Assembly: GCA_000226015.1 (NCBI GenBank) | Contig: JH153119.1 | Span: forward strand, 22,477-86,476 | Direction: 5' to 3' | DNA length: 64,000 bases | Source: Mnemiopsis leidyi | Taxonomy: Eukaryota; Ctenophora; Tentaculata; Lobata; Bolinopsidae | Shown: positions 51,901 through 58,700 of the stretch, piece after piece | How positions within the stretch are numbered: the stretch's first letter is position 1 | Layout: every line of letters begins with the position of its first letter | The notes under the pieces: model-generated | Told to the model about the DNA's origin: nothing | Database searches by the model: none | The model's input: only the letters and a program-made list of their open reading frames with translations | Translations under genes and position numbers: made by a program

Positions 51901-54603
51901 GCTCTTTTCTCTCGGTAACTCTGAAACTGCTATATAGTTCTAGTAGGAATCGAAATAAAACTAGAAACAAGGCCACGATGCATTAATTAATAACTAATTA
52001 ATAACATAATAAATAATAACATGAAAATTATCTGCAGATAGACGAATTAGAGCACGATTTACGAGACCTGATCAAAGAGAATCAGAAGTTAGTGGACGAG
52101 AACGCTGAACTGACTGACGAGACTCAAGTGAAGGATGAGAAGATCAAGGAGTTGGAAAACAGACTGGATGCTAAGGAGAAACTCATTGATGAACTGGAGA
52201 AAGCAGCTGGCAAGATGGCCGGTAAGTTTTTCGTCCTTCTTCATTCGTCTGCATATTTTTATTACGATTTCTTTGAATTTATGGAGAAAGCAAAATATCT
52301 AAGGTTAATAAAAAACAAAGCTACACCAGTACACCAAAGTTAGGACTAGCGATCCTCTCTTAGTTGACCAAAGTTAACCCCTCGTCTTCCTCTAGACGAC
52401 ATCACGGCGCGAGATAACGTGCTCCAGACGATGAACGATGCTGTAGAGAAGCTGGAGAAGGAGCTGGACGAGAAAGACGAGCTGATGAAACAGTTGGAGG
52501 ACGACCTGGAGCAACAGGAACAGGATCTGGAGAAGATCGAGCAGGTATAGCACTTATCACGTGATCAGCATCATATATCATGCTGTTTTATACTGGCACT
52601 TCTGTGTGGTTGGTTGATAATTGAGATCATCAAATCATTGTGTCATCCACTATAGCTATATCGAAATTCGAATCCGTTCGTTCGATTTTTGTATTAATAT
52701 TCTATTCTGTAGGAACTTCAAGACGCCAAACAAGATCTTAAGGAAAAAGAAGATGAGGTAGAAAAACTAGAGGACGACAAGAAAAACCTCGAGGACGAAA
52801 AAGACCAACTTGAAGACGAAAACAAAAAGCTGGAAGACGATGTCAATACTCTGGAGGACAGAAATAAGGAATTGGATGATCTCATCAACAAGTTAGAAGA
52901 TATGATCAATAACTTGAAGGACGATGTTGAGAAGCTCGACAAGGAAGTTCAGGATAAGGACGATGTTATTAAGGATCTTCAGGATCAGCTCGAGGATCTT
53001 AAGAAGCAATTGGAGGTGAGTGTATATTAGAAATTTTGTTATCTTCTTTCGTTCAGTACATTTAGTATTTAATTACCAGGAAGCCTGTCTTGCCTGGGGT
53101 TATACACCCTGTCGCTCACACCAAGTTTCCGGACTTAGTAGTTAGTTACCGAAACTAGGTTGTGTCGGTACTATCTAAGTGCCTCGTAACCGTATCATTT
53201 GTTGATCGGAATCATCTAGGACGCAAAGGCGGAAGACGAAAAAGCAAAAGATCTGTTGGACGATTTGGAGAAAGAATTGGAAGATAAGCAAAAAGAGCTT
53301 GATGATACAAGAAATGAACTTGACAAGGCCAATGATGAGGTAACATCGACAGTAGAAATTTGTACGTGTTATTCATGATCCAAGATGTAGTGATTTTCAA
53401 AAATACAGATGGTAAGGACGTACAATATAAGGTAAATAATAAATACACAATCTGTAGCTTGACGAGCTGAAGCCAGAGTTAGAGAGACTAACGGATGAGG
53501 TACAAAAACTAGAAGATGAAGTTAAAGACCTGGAAGACACATTAAAGGAAGAGAGGGATGCTACTGATGCCATCAAAGAAGAAAATGATGCCATCAAAGA
53601 CGAAGCCGATAAATTGAAGGTATCTGATTTTCTATTTCATATTTGAAGTTTCTCAATGTTTTTTCCTGCACTTAGATCGTTTAATTATTTTCATTTTCTT
53701 TGACTTCCTTTTGATATTTGGATTTCGAGTAAGGTCCAATCTATAAGATGTAAAATCCTAGGATACAGTCGAGGAGCAAAAGGAAGACTTAGACAATTTG
53801 TCTAAAATTGTCGATGACTTGGAGAAAGATATCGAAGAAGCAGAGAACGATAACAAGGAGCTCACCGACGAGAATGAGGAACTAAAGAAAAACATCGAGG
53901 ATCTGGCTCAACAGAAGCAAGATATCTTAGGTGATGCTTCAAGCAATGCCTTCTTAGTCCTCTAAATATCCCCGGCTCTCTAAATTTGAATTCACTCGCC
54001 TTACCAATGGCATATTATTCCTATTGTTTGCACAGTTACAAACTTAATTGCAAATCGTGTTTTTAGATGAGGTTCAAGAAGCAATGAAGGACATGGACGG
54101 AGAAAGGGCTGATTACAAGGACAATCTTAAAGAACTTAAAGACTACCTCAAGGCTCAGCAAGATGCGATGGAAGACCTCAAATCGGAGGTATTTTGAAAG
54201 CATTGTTAGCATTTCAGATACATATGTTTTATACAACTTAAACTTAGATGTTTCACATGTCAACTAAAAGCTAGAAATTTCCCAAATTTACCACAACATC
54301 TTTCAGATCAAGGAAAAACCAGTGATGGAGAACAGATGTATGCAGACTGACGTAAACGAGACGAGATCTGTAAAACAGCAAACAGACGAACAAGAAACCA
54401 TGAACGTGATGATCCAGACGGTTATCGAAGAGATGAAACCGCCAGTCAGGAACCGACGTGTCCAGACGGATGTAGACGCCCTTGTCGTGGCAGCTAAGTC
54501 TACCGCCAAAACCGAAACAAGGAAGTCGTCATCGCTACACATCATCAAGGCTTTGATGACAACCATCGACAGACCAACTCAGACTGTTGATCTACAATTT
54601 TAG
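20734..54603 (+). CDS. giant coiled-coil protein (about 3,080 residues), 33 core exons
   Basis: Exons with matching phases are 20734-24900, 25511-25625, 25814-25989, 26728-26847, 27176-27352, 27492-27641, 27867-28005, 28276-28725, 29008-29194, 29350-29524, 29669-29786, 30013-30191, 30600-30725, 31219-31315, 31510-31622, 40766-40864, 41081-41185, 42180-42295, 46748-46908, 47833-47968, 48234-48391, 48585-48710, 48896-48999, 50615-50734, 50931-51047, 52038-52221, 52396-52544, 52713-53015, 53220-53339, 53458-53619, 53762-53930, 54067-54188 and 54307-54603 (TAG). All junctions are GT-AG and keep one frame. Order of parts: Ser/Asp/Glu-rich unstructured region with repeats, a small Cys-containing helical domain (residues 1280-1389), a coiled coil of about 1,600 residues with breaks, and a tail with five QT motifs. 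It has no signal peptide or transmembrane segment. I do not recognise the family. A cytoskeletal or centrosome/cilium scaffold is inferred from architecture only. It may be two genes split at intron 15 (31623-40765). Confidence 0.75.
25511..31622 (+). CDS. exons 2-15 of the giant gene: first coiled-coil block
   Basis: These fourteen exons encode about 775 residues of heptad-patterned, charged coiled coil. A degenerate unit of about 44 residues recurs, with the pattern ER..R..L...F/Y..L.....D...L..E...RD..I..L...L. Clear copies start ERYKRKKLKERFLELQDL (exon 4), ERQERLKLQNHYRDLKSY (exon 8) and ERELRGQLHQNFQDLKNT (exon 10), and a weaker one starts ERKNRKIHEQKNAELR (exon 8). Exons 14-15 (from 31219) leave the coiled coil for a Ser/Pro/Gly linker (SNESIPIAVMDTFGL, later ATPPGQAAPSPAL). 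Junction phases mix 0, 1 and 2, yet each matches its partner, which is strong evidence that the exons are real and unbroken. Confidence 0.8.
30288..30330. repeat. short degenerate TTAGGG-like stretch in an intron
   Basis: Two clusters of GTTAGGGTTAGGG-type sequence, near 30291 and 30312, are separated by about ten bases, inside the intron between 30191 and 30600. They resemble the animal telomere repeat, but with only about four units they may be chance or a small interstitial insertion. Confidence 0.4.
32157..33254 (-). CDS. class A (rhodopsin-like) GPCR, single exon, nested antisense in an intron
   Basis: An uninterrupted 365-residue frame. It has seven hydrophobic segments: TM1 with GNSLVLY, TM2 with LAALD, TM3 beginning after a conserved Cys (GSVGC) and ending SLYRLF in place of DRY, a partner Cys in loop 2 (LGSCEIS), TM6 with WVFVFSVTP, and TM7 with the full signature NSILNPVIY followed by helix 8 (SFRSFLIRL). 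There is an N-terminal glycosylation site (NST). The hydrophilic tail of about 60 residues has Ser/Thr sites that could be phosphorylated. The features fit a plasma-membrane rhodopsin-family receptor, possibly for a peptide or amine; ligand and subfamily cannot be told. It lies on the minus strand inside the 9.1-kb intron 15 of the giant plus-strand gene. Lack of introns might reflect origin by retroposition, though single-exon GPCRs are common. Confidence 0.85.
   Translation of the reverse strand: MMLVNSTSLQNPINMGISDQGYNVLLLYHSLATLVGLVGNSLVLYGSIKYNSLSIDSVSIVLLESLAALDIMVVLFFMSSIWLSMIAKRWVLGSVGCFIYGFLGYVCTTVEMQVVTVISLYRLFSLSAPFTARSFNKKHALVVVGVLVFITLVFQCCYHTVGAFYIFDTKLGSCEISVTAIPTPTTVIYLLTGVCYYIVTPAIILPISNIAILVIATIKSRSGRLPAKNALITVCCVTWVFVFSVTPVVVRIAFQTLDPFHPLPSWFMIMAQEFLFLNSILNPVIYTATNKSFRSFLIRLVVGRRGGEMVSYSDYAARSRAMNNTAVTTPNHPNETVLCCNGPCNAREIEVQVNENCEADDQTEL
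33255..36482. other. intron 15 of the giant gene, no further gene seen
   Basis: The sequence is AT-rich with only short frames and no domain resemblance. The part next to 33254 must hold the promoter and 5' leader of the nested GPCR. I see no clear TATA box or transposon in this stretch. Confidence 0.45.
36483..37239. mobile_element. non-autonomous DNA transposon with inverted, repeat-rich ends
   Basis: The left end contains GACAACTTCACCACATGATT, and the right end (37211-37231) contains its exact reverse complement, about 10 bases in from each tip. The tips themselves are similar (GGGTGACCG and GGCTGCCG). Both ends carry extra subterminal copies of AACTTCACCAC in opposite orientation. The flanks share CAACCACC (36475-36482) and the same bases at 37240-37247, which fits a 7-8-bp target duplication and hence a hAT-like origin. 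No transposase is encoded, and a 10-base gap lies inside (36830-36839). Confidence 0.75.
36830..36839. other. assembly gap (10 N)
   Basis: Run of N inside the 36483-37239 transposon. The left flank (GGTGACCGACAA) repeats the element's terminal motif, so the gap may hide collapsed repeats. Confidence 0.99.
37925..38058 (+). repeat. dispersed direct repeat, copy A
   Basis: About 135 bases, starting ttattctaaatcaagagatc, recur in the same orientation at 40424-40570 with roughly 85-90 percent identity by eye. An adjoining motif (gctattgt, then gggataact) is shared further upstream. The family is not recognised. Confidence 0.7.
38836..39689 (-). mobile_element. hAT-type DNA transposon, internally deleted, with CGGBP1-like zinc-finger remnant
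   Basis: The ends are CAGGGGCAAAAATTTGTC and its near-exact inverse (one mismatch in 22). They are flanked by a perfect 8-bp duplication TTACTCAA at 38828-38835 and 39690-39697. Both features are diagnostic of the hAT superfamily. Subterminal regions carry many AAATCGCGGC-like motifs, plausible transposase binding sites. On the minus strand, 39289-39020 encodes 89 residues with RVVEFGRDKFYADGDKLFCR followed by ACNVVIEHTRKNV. This resembles the BED-type zinc finger of CGGBP1, a vertebrate protein derived from a hAT transposase. The reading frame loses similarity after the first His, and no catalytic RNase-H core remains, so it is non-autonomous. Confidence 0.88.
39359..39483. repeat. 20-bp tandem repeat inside the hAT element
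   Basis: Five to six copies of aacgactggtcaacttttgt, with one variant copy having ttttata. It lies between the zinc-finger remnant and the right subterminal repeats of the transposon. Confidence 0.9.
39818..39876. repeat. 18-bp tandem repeat, three copies
   Basis: Three copies of aacattcgtcgttacaat, the last slightly altered. It is in intron 15 of the giant gene, downstream of the hAT element. Confidence 0.85.
40424..40570 (+). repeat. dispersed direct repeat, copy B
   Basis: Second copy of the 37925-38058 sequence in the same orientation, 2.5 kb downstream and about 340 bases before the exon at 40766. Together the two copies bracket the hAT insertion. Confidence 0.7.
40766..48999 (+). CDS. 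middle block of the giant gene (exons from 40766 to 48999)
   Basis: Eight core exons encode about 335 residues. They resume at ERELVGQLRQIYSNLDLC and include TINSLLEGYHTQ, VTDLINRLNADSSAIARRN and CKSYRQEIQDLRNRLKEG, a linker (GPSTAEGRVRAPSIQEISRL), and coiled coil again (LTDLVKGLHSRLDAQKQ). The phase sequence out of each exon is 0, 0, 2, 1, 2, 1, 1, 0, and each matches the next exon. The introns hold a minisatellite, an ORF with a pentapeptide repeat and, after 48999, a MITE. The first exon follows the 9.1-kb intron 15 in phase 0. That is compatible with one gene but does not prove it. Confidence 0.7.
41783..41947 (+). CDS. candidate alternative first exon encoding an Arg-rich 12-residue repeat
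   Basis: This open exon starts with ATG (MSRVPRERYVSRR), has in-frame stops just upstream and ends at AAG|GTTTGC in phase 0. It holds three tandem 12-residue units (RDRTRDLKDERP, RDRTRDLRNERP, RDQTRDIRDDRP). The outgoing phase fits the core exon at 42180. No acceptor near its start fits the incoming phase 0 from 41185, and skipping it keeps the main frame intact. The simplest reading is an internal promoter producing a shorter protein. A chance ORF is less likely, given the repeat and the strong protein-like composition. Confidence 0.5.
42296..44528. other. intron, nothing else recognised
   Basis: AT-rich sequence with no supported exon. A short direct duplication of tgtcatttagctttgtca occurs at 43260-43310. 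Confidence 0.45.
44529..45476 (+). CDS. acidic protein or alternative exon with an ELPAA pentapeptide repeat
   Basis: A 315-residue open frame lies inside an intron of the giant gene. Its first half is acidic (FEEEDFVKIEVSEITDRDD, later LEFLEDIEDDL) with a SRETQTRL motif like an LC8 ligand. The second half has 16 copies of ELPAA, encoded by a 15-bp minisatellite, and ends in an acidic tail at TGA. Two readings fit. It may be a nested single-exon gene starting at ATG 44529. Alternatively it is an alternative terminal exon: an acceptor (caacatgag) at 44533 continues phase 2 from the exon ending at 42295. A strong donor shape after the stop (CTG|GTGAGC, 45487) is not usable in this frame. No known family is recognised. 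Confidence 0.5.
   Translation: MRTAHVTANGRKIAVAFVSPLQKTSRETQTRLVKLVKNETSIVSIPPGLEKFEEEDFVKIEVSEITDRDDNLHSYLDVDLEFLEDIEDDLVAARTPTPFPLLLPPSDQTLSLSSAEGVISCCDDECLEDKWSDHVVGDDNHAELSICSELPAAELPAAELPAAELPIAELSAAELPAAELPAAELPAAELPAAELPAAELPAAELPAAAAELPAAELPPAELPAAELPAAEGAQSEDYLSEGVQAELMQSEDILSEEDNPREISLIEHAGSVEGRPDQNNVYGTDWSGKDTSHSESDDTRLCDFADYNGNIRSEQ
44973..45221 (+). repeat. 15-bp coding minisatellite (ELPAA)
   Basis: Sixteen units of gaacttcctgctgca with few variants, plus one six-base insertion (gctgca). The unit has no stop in several frames, so repeat-like open frames appear on both strands. Only the frame with acidic flanking sequence looks like protein. Confidence 0.93.
45521..45662. repeat. 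19-bp minisatellite containing a splice-donor-like motif
   Basis: About seven copies of aggtaattgtgataactct directly after the ELPAA ORF. Every unit contains AG|GTAATT, a good match to the 5' splice-site consensus. Confidence 0.95.
45663..46747. other. intron, nothing else recognised
   Basis: AT-rich, no supported exon or mobile element. It ends at the acceptor cctctccag at 46747. Confidence 0.45.
47975..48066. repeat. about 31-bp tandem repeat beginning at an exon edge
   Basis: Three imperfect copies of a unit with caatagagatgttaattttc and aaacctga. It begins a few bases after the donor at 47969, so it lies just inside the intron. Confidence 0.8.
49108..49633. mobile_element. MITE with perfect 39-bp terminal inverted repeats
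   Basis: The left end at 49108-49146 (GGTCGTATGAAAGAATACCG onward) and the right end at 49595-49633 are exact reverse complements over 39 bases. TAAAAAAT flanks both sides (49100-49107 and 49634-49641), an 8-bp target duplication that fits a hAT-type origin. Inside are many copies of CTAATGGGACC-like and GCCCAAGCTG-like repeats and a 240-base gap. It has no coding capacity. Perfect ends suggest a young insertion. Confidence 0.88.
49355..49594. other. assembly gap (240 N) inside the MITE
   Basis: The gap abuts the right inverted repeat exactly, as expected when an assembler fails across a palindromic, repeat-rich element. Confidence 0.99.
49908..50429 (+). CDS. candidate alternative first exon: basic, Pro-rich N terminus
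   Basis: ATG at 49908 opens 174 codons that end AAG|GTAGAG in phase 0, fitting the core exon at 50615. Incoming acceptors (tgttgtag at 49900, catgctcag) would need phase 2, but the previous core exon leaves phase 0. Skipping this exon keeps the main frame, so an internal promoter is likely. A small exon hidden in the 49355-49594 gap could also restore phase. The protein is basic, with Pro-rich SH3-type motifs (KKVPPPVPKR, SPPIPPRETKAPAPLP) and a KEVQTSR motif. It ends in a helical segment (KVLQAELESTIQSLK) that continues the coiled coil. Confidence 0.6.
50615..54603 (+). CDS. C-terminal block of the giant gene: second coiled coil and QT-motif tail
   Basis: Ten exons encode about 540 residues. 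This is the most regular coiled coil of the gene, with the heptad run LEDDKKNLEDEKDQLEDE in the 52713 exon, and it is strongly acidic. The last exon (54307-54603) leaves the coil and holds five QT motifs at exon residues 13, 25, 37, 53 and 92: CMQTDV, KQQTDE, MIQTVI, RVQTDV, RPTQTVD. The stop is TAG at 54601. All junction phases agree (0 or 1). The QT motifs match the core of ligands for dynein light chain LC8 (xTQT/xQT), a dimerising hub protein. Binding is inferred. Confidence 0.8.
51048..52037. other. intron, nothing else recognised
   Basis: Contains a 96-codon open frame (from 51696) without splice fit or coiled-coil character; it is judged non-coding. Confidence 0.5.
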
Positions 54604-55750
54604 ATAGAGATAGAGTGCTTGCTTCAGAATAATCCGACAGAGTTCAGATAGAAAGTTTTAATGAAAAAAGAGTCGCTTTAGAATTAGATTTTGGGAATCT
54701 TGATGTTATGTATGTATTCTACCGACTAAGAGTGTCATCGATTGTATTCCAGGCTTGCCGTATTGACGTATTGTAAGAGGCATGGCTGCAGTTTTATTCT
54801 CAATACATATGCCGATGACTAAGTATTTCAGCTCATTGGGATTGTTCGTTGAATAATGACATTTTCTGGTTTTTCCCCAAGCAGATGACATTTCGTTCCC
54901 TTCCCGGCATAGTTTTAGTGTTCACCACAACAGTATGTTCAATGAGTTTAAGGTTTTTAACTATTTTATATTTTAAAGAATTTGCAGTTGATGTGGAGTT
55001 CAGATACAATTTAAGTTTAACGTACTTATCTTACTAGGTGAATGTTCTTTTTATTATATGATTGATTGATAATAATCGATGTGAGACATCGAATGATAAC
55101 TTCAATACGTTTATTTTGTATATACAATTATAATTATTATCATTATTGTTATCACAATTGCATCACCACCAAGGGTGCTATATCAAAGGAGTCGTATCAT
55201 TTTGAAAAGTGCATTTTTTGTCATTTTAACGATCATATTCAAAGAAATCGATCAACTTGCCCTAACGGTCTTTGCTTCACGCAGCAAAATACCCCATAAT
55301 ATGATCTTTACGATCTCTTACGATTCCTACCAAGGTTTTCTTTGTTTTAAGAGATTTAAAACAGTTGCAGCTCAAGCATCTCGTCAACTCTTGTAAATTC
55401 AGATGTAGTGTACTAAGTACAAATGCAGTAACTATTATCGCTTTTGAATCTAGATTTGAAGCATGGAAACAATATTTTAATAAAACGCGGCTATTGATAA
55501 ATAAATACTGAAATGAAAATAAATTCCCGTGCAAAAATAAATATTTGTGAAAATAAATCATTGATATAATATCCAGAAAACGCGCCGATATTTCATACAT
55601 AAAGTTTTTAAGACAGTAACATTCTTATCACAAAAAGTAAACGAATATGAACATCGAAAATATCTGAATATATAAAACTGATAAACTCAGTTTGACGCGC
55701 AACAATCATTCCGTTCTCATTAACAAATTTTCATCTATCTTCTCCGAAGT
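54604..55750. other. convergent intergenic region (3' UTRs)
   Basis: This is the space between the stop of the giant plus-strand gene and the stop of the minus-strand PBX gene. It must contain both 3' ends. It is AT-rich, and no gene is seen. Short frames here have no support. Confidence 0.55.
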
Positions 55751-58700
55751 TCAACTATCCTTATTAGCACTTTCTCTCGTTATGTCTTTCTCGGAGTTAG
55801 ACTCAGGGAATTGCGTATCGTTAGACTCTTCCACGTTGAGTTCCTCTTCCCCCTTTGAGTAACTTTTCTTGAAGCGGATTCTCTTGTTTCCAAACCAATT
55901 TGTCACCTGTGTTGTGTGTTGTCAGAGTTAACCTAAGCTTAAGATGATTGGATGAATTGGCTTTGCAACATTGCAAACAGGTAAAGCCAAATAAAAATAA
56001 ATCAGGCAAAATAATGGACAGTATTTCAATTTGCAACGAATAGTTGTCCCGACACTCGCAGCTCAAAGAACGGTTGTCGGATATCATCTCAGAGGAAAAG
56101 TGGCAAGGAAACTTAGCGTTTAACAAATAATGTTTTTTATGATAGCTTCCGCTGTTGGAGTCGAGGTCGCGCGGAAGAAGACCTAAAACAGGCTTCCTCC
56201 TCAAATAAACCACTTTGCTATAATAATATTATGATATTTTAAGTATTATTATAGCGGCAAGAATCCTATGATTGATATTACAGAAACTTGTGAGTCAACA
56301 CTAAGGATGAAAGTTAAGTGAACCTGTGCGACAGTAAGGTTACATTTGGCAGCGAGTTCCTCTTTGACTTGTTCTGTGGGATATGGGTTGGCTAGGTTAT
56401 TGTAAAAATACTCGTTTAGAATCACTGTTGCCGCTTTCGTGAAATTCTGCCTCTTTCGACTGAAATTAAGTTATCAGATTTCAATGAGTTTAGGTTTAAG
56501 TTTTATCTCATTTGTCTCGAATTCAATTAAAGAACGAAGTATGGACGAAGCCGTTATGTTGTTAGATTAAATTCAGGTAAAACCAACGTGTCACAAACAC
56601 TAACGTGACAGCCTACTACGGTACGTACTTAAAATCAGCAGTGCGCGCTAAAATGTCGAACGTTTTTGATTGTTAGACGTGATGTGCTATCATACAAAAC
56701 TCTGAATAGGTGATCGCGCGTTACACAAATACAAGCAGTACTTTGAAGCGGCGGGGAGTATCCGACTTAGTGACTAGAGGGTAATTTTACATTAAGTCGA
56801 GATAAGGTATTTAGAATCTCATGCGATACTCAAAAATTCACGTACATATAAATATTACACTGGCACTCACCGAACATCAAATATCCTATTTCGTAAGATT
56901 ACAATCGCCTGACATATTGAATCCTTCAACTGTAACTGAATTCCTGAGAAGACCATAATGATCACAACAAGAAATGCAGCCGCTTTCATTGTGTCAGGCG
57001 ACCGCTGAATTTCCCGTATCTTGCCGTCGCTTATTGTCATTAAACCTCGAGGAATGAGGAATCAAAATACGCAACCTCGTACCAGACGTAATTTCGGTTA
57101 GTTGTTCTGCACTTGTAAAATCAGACGCGCGAATTCACGCAGCCGTTCAATGCAGCCACGATTGAAAAATTCCACGCGCAAAGTTTAGACACAATTGCGC
57201 GTTCTTTTCATCGTTTATTTCAAATATCTTAACTCAGCTCTGTATGACGTCGTTATTGTATTGTATGTGCTGCCTTCATCATTTATTCATGCTGTGTTGT
57301 GTTTATGCTTCTGGCGTGAATTAGTCGTTAAAAGGATTTGGTCGGAGCTGAGATTAAAATAGTGCTCATATATTTATTTCTCTCTGTCATTCGACAAATT
57401 ACTCAATAAAACGTAAGTTTGAAAGAATTTTGATTGTACTTTACTCTAGAATTTTTAGGCCAGAAATGCGTGAGAGCGCGTGATGGCCACGACAGTAGGT
57501 TATCAACCTACAATGTTTTCCCTGTTTGATCGTACATCTTGTTGTAGTTGTTGCGAGGTAATTATTTATACATTTGCATTTCATGAAGTGGAATACATTC
57601 TGCGGCCTCAGGCAGTTAAAACCTATAATTGTAATCGTATACATAATTAAGTTTGATAAAGGAGCTTGCGCGCGGACGTGCGCGCGGACGTACGGACGTA
57701 CAGACGCTTTTTGAGCTAATTATCCAAATTTACGCTGTCGATCGCCAACCCTTGTTTTGTACTTTTTGTGCACGTGCACAAAACGTATCAAAACAATCTT
57801 GCCATTTGGCAAGATACGGGAAAAAATATAATAATGATACACTGAAATGTCTTACGATCTAGCTACATTCCTGAAATATTTTCGTCATTCTTCGAGCACA
57901 GCATTCTAGCTCACGCAAACAAAAATTTACTATGAGTTTGTAAAGCCATAAGCCATTCGAATAACTATTTCTGAACAATTTGACATGTAAGTTTTATTGG
58001 GAAATAAAGTTGCTAAATGATGTGAAAAGTAAGAAGTGCAACCTTGAAATCTATGTTGAATATTAGCGAGCAGCAGCTCCTTCTCGATTTGAGAAACTGG
58101 ACGTAGCGCAGACTGTTGTTCTAATAGCGAAAGAACGTTATCTTTGAATTCCTGACATGCCTTTTCGTAGGCTGCCATCTCCTCTTGATAAATCTTCCGC
58201 AACATCGAGATCTTTTCTTGATACTCTCGTTGATCAGCTACCGATTCTCCGATCTATAAAGAGTATCTGACTTTACACAGTATACAAACAATGCACAATG
58301 TGAGTGTGATCCTTAACGGTAATGGTTGTGCAATTACCATATTAATACCACGAGCTTGCGAGTGGTATGCATGCAATAAATTCACGAGCATGCGAGTAAA
58401 TTTATTGAAGTAATTTCACGAGCTTGCGGTTTGACAACAGAGGGCCGTATTTTGATGACGTTATTTATGTTCTTGTCGATGCTAAAATAGCAACATAATT
58501 CGTCGACGTAGTAAGGTCGTATCTCAAGATCTCCTGCTTAAATTTTTGCAGCAACTCCATAGAACTATTCTTTTGACAACTAGCTGTGTGATTTTGAATG
58601 AACTTTTTGATCTGTGAAAAATTTTTCTTCACAGAGGCTTAGCCAGTAAAATGCGTGATTTGGCTTTATCTCTTCTTTTTATCTCATACTTATTTTAATT

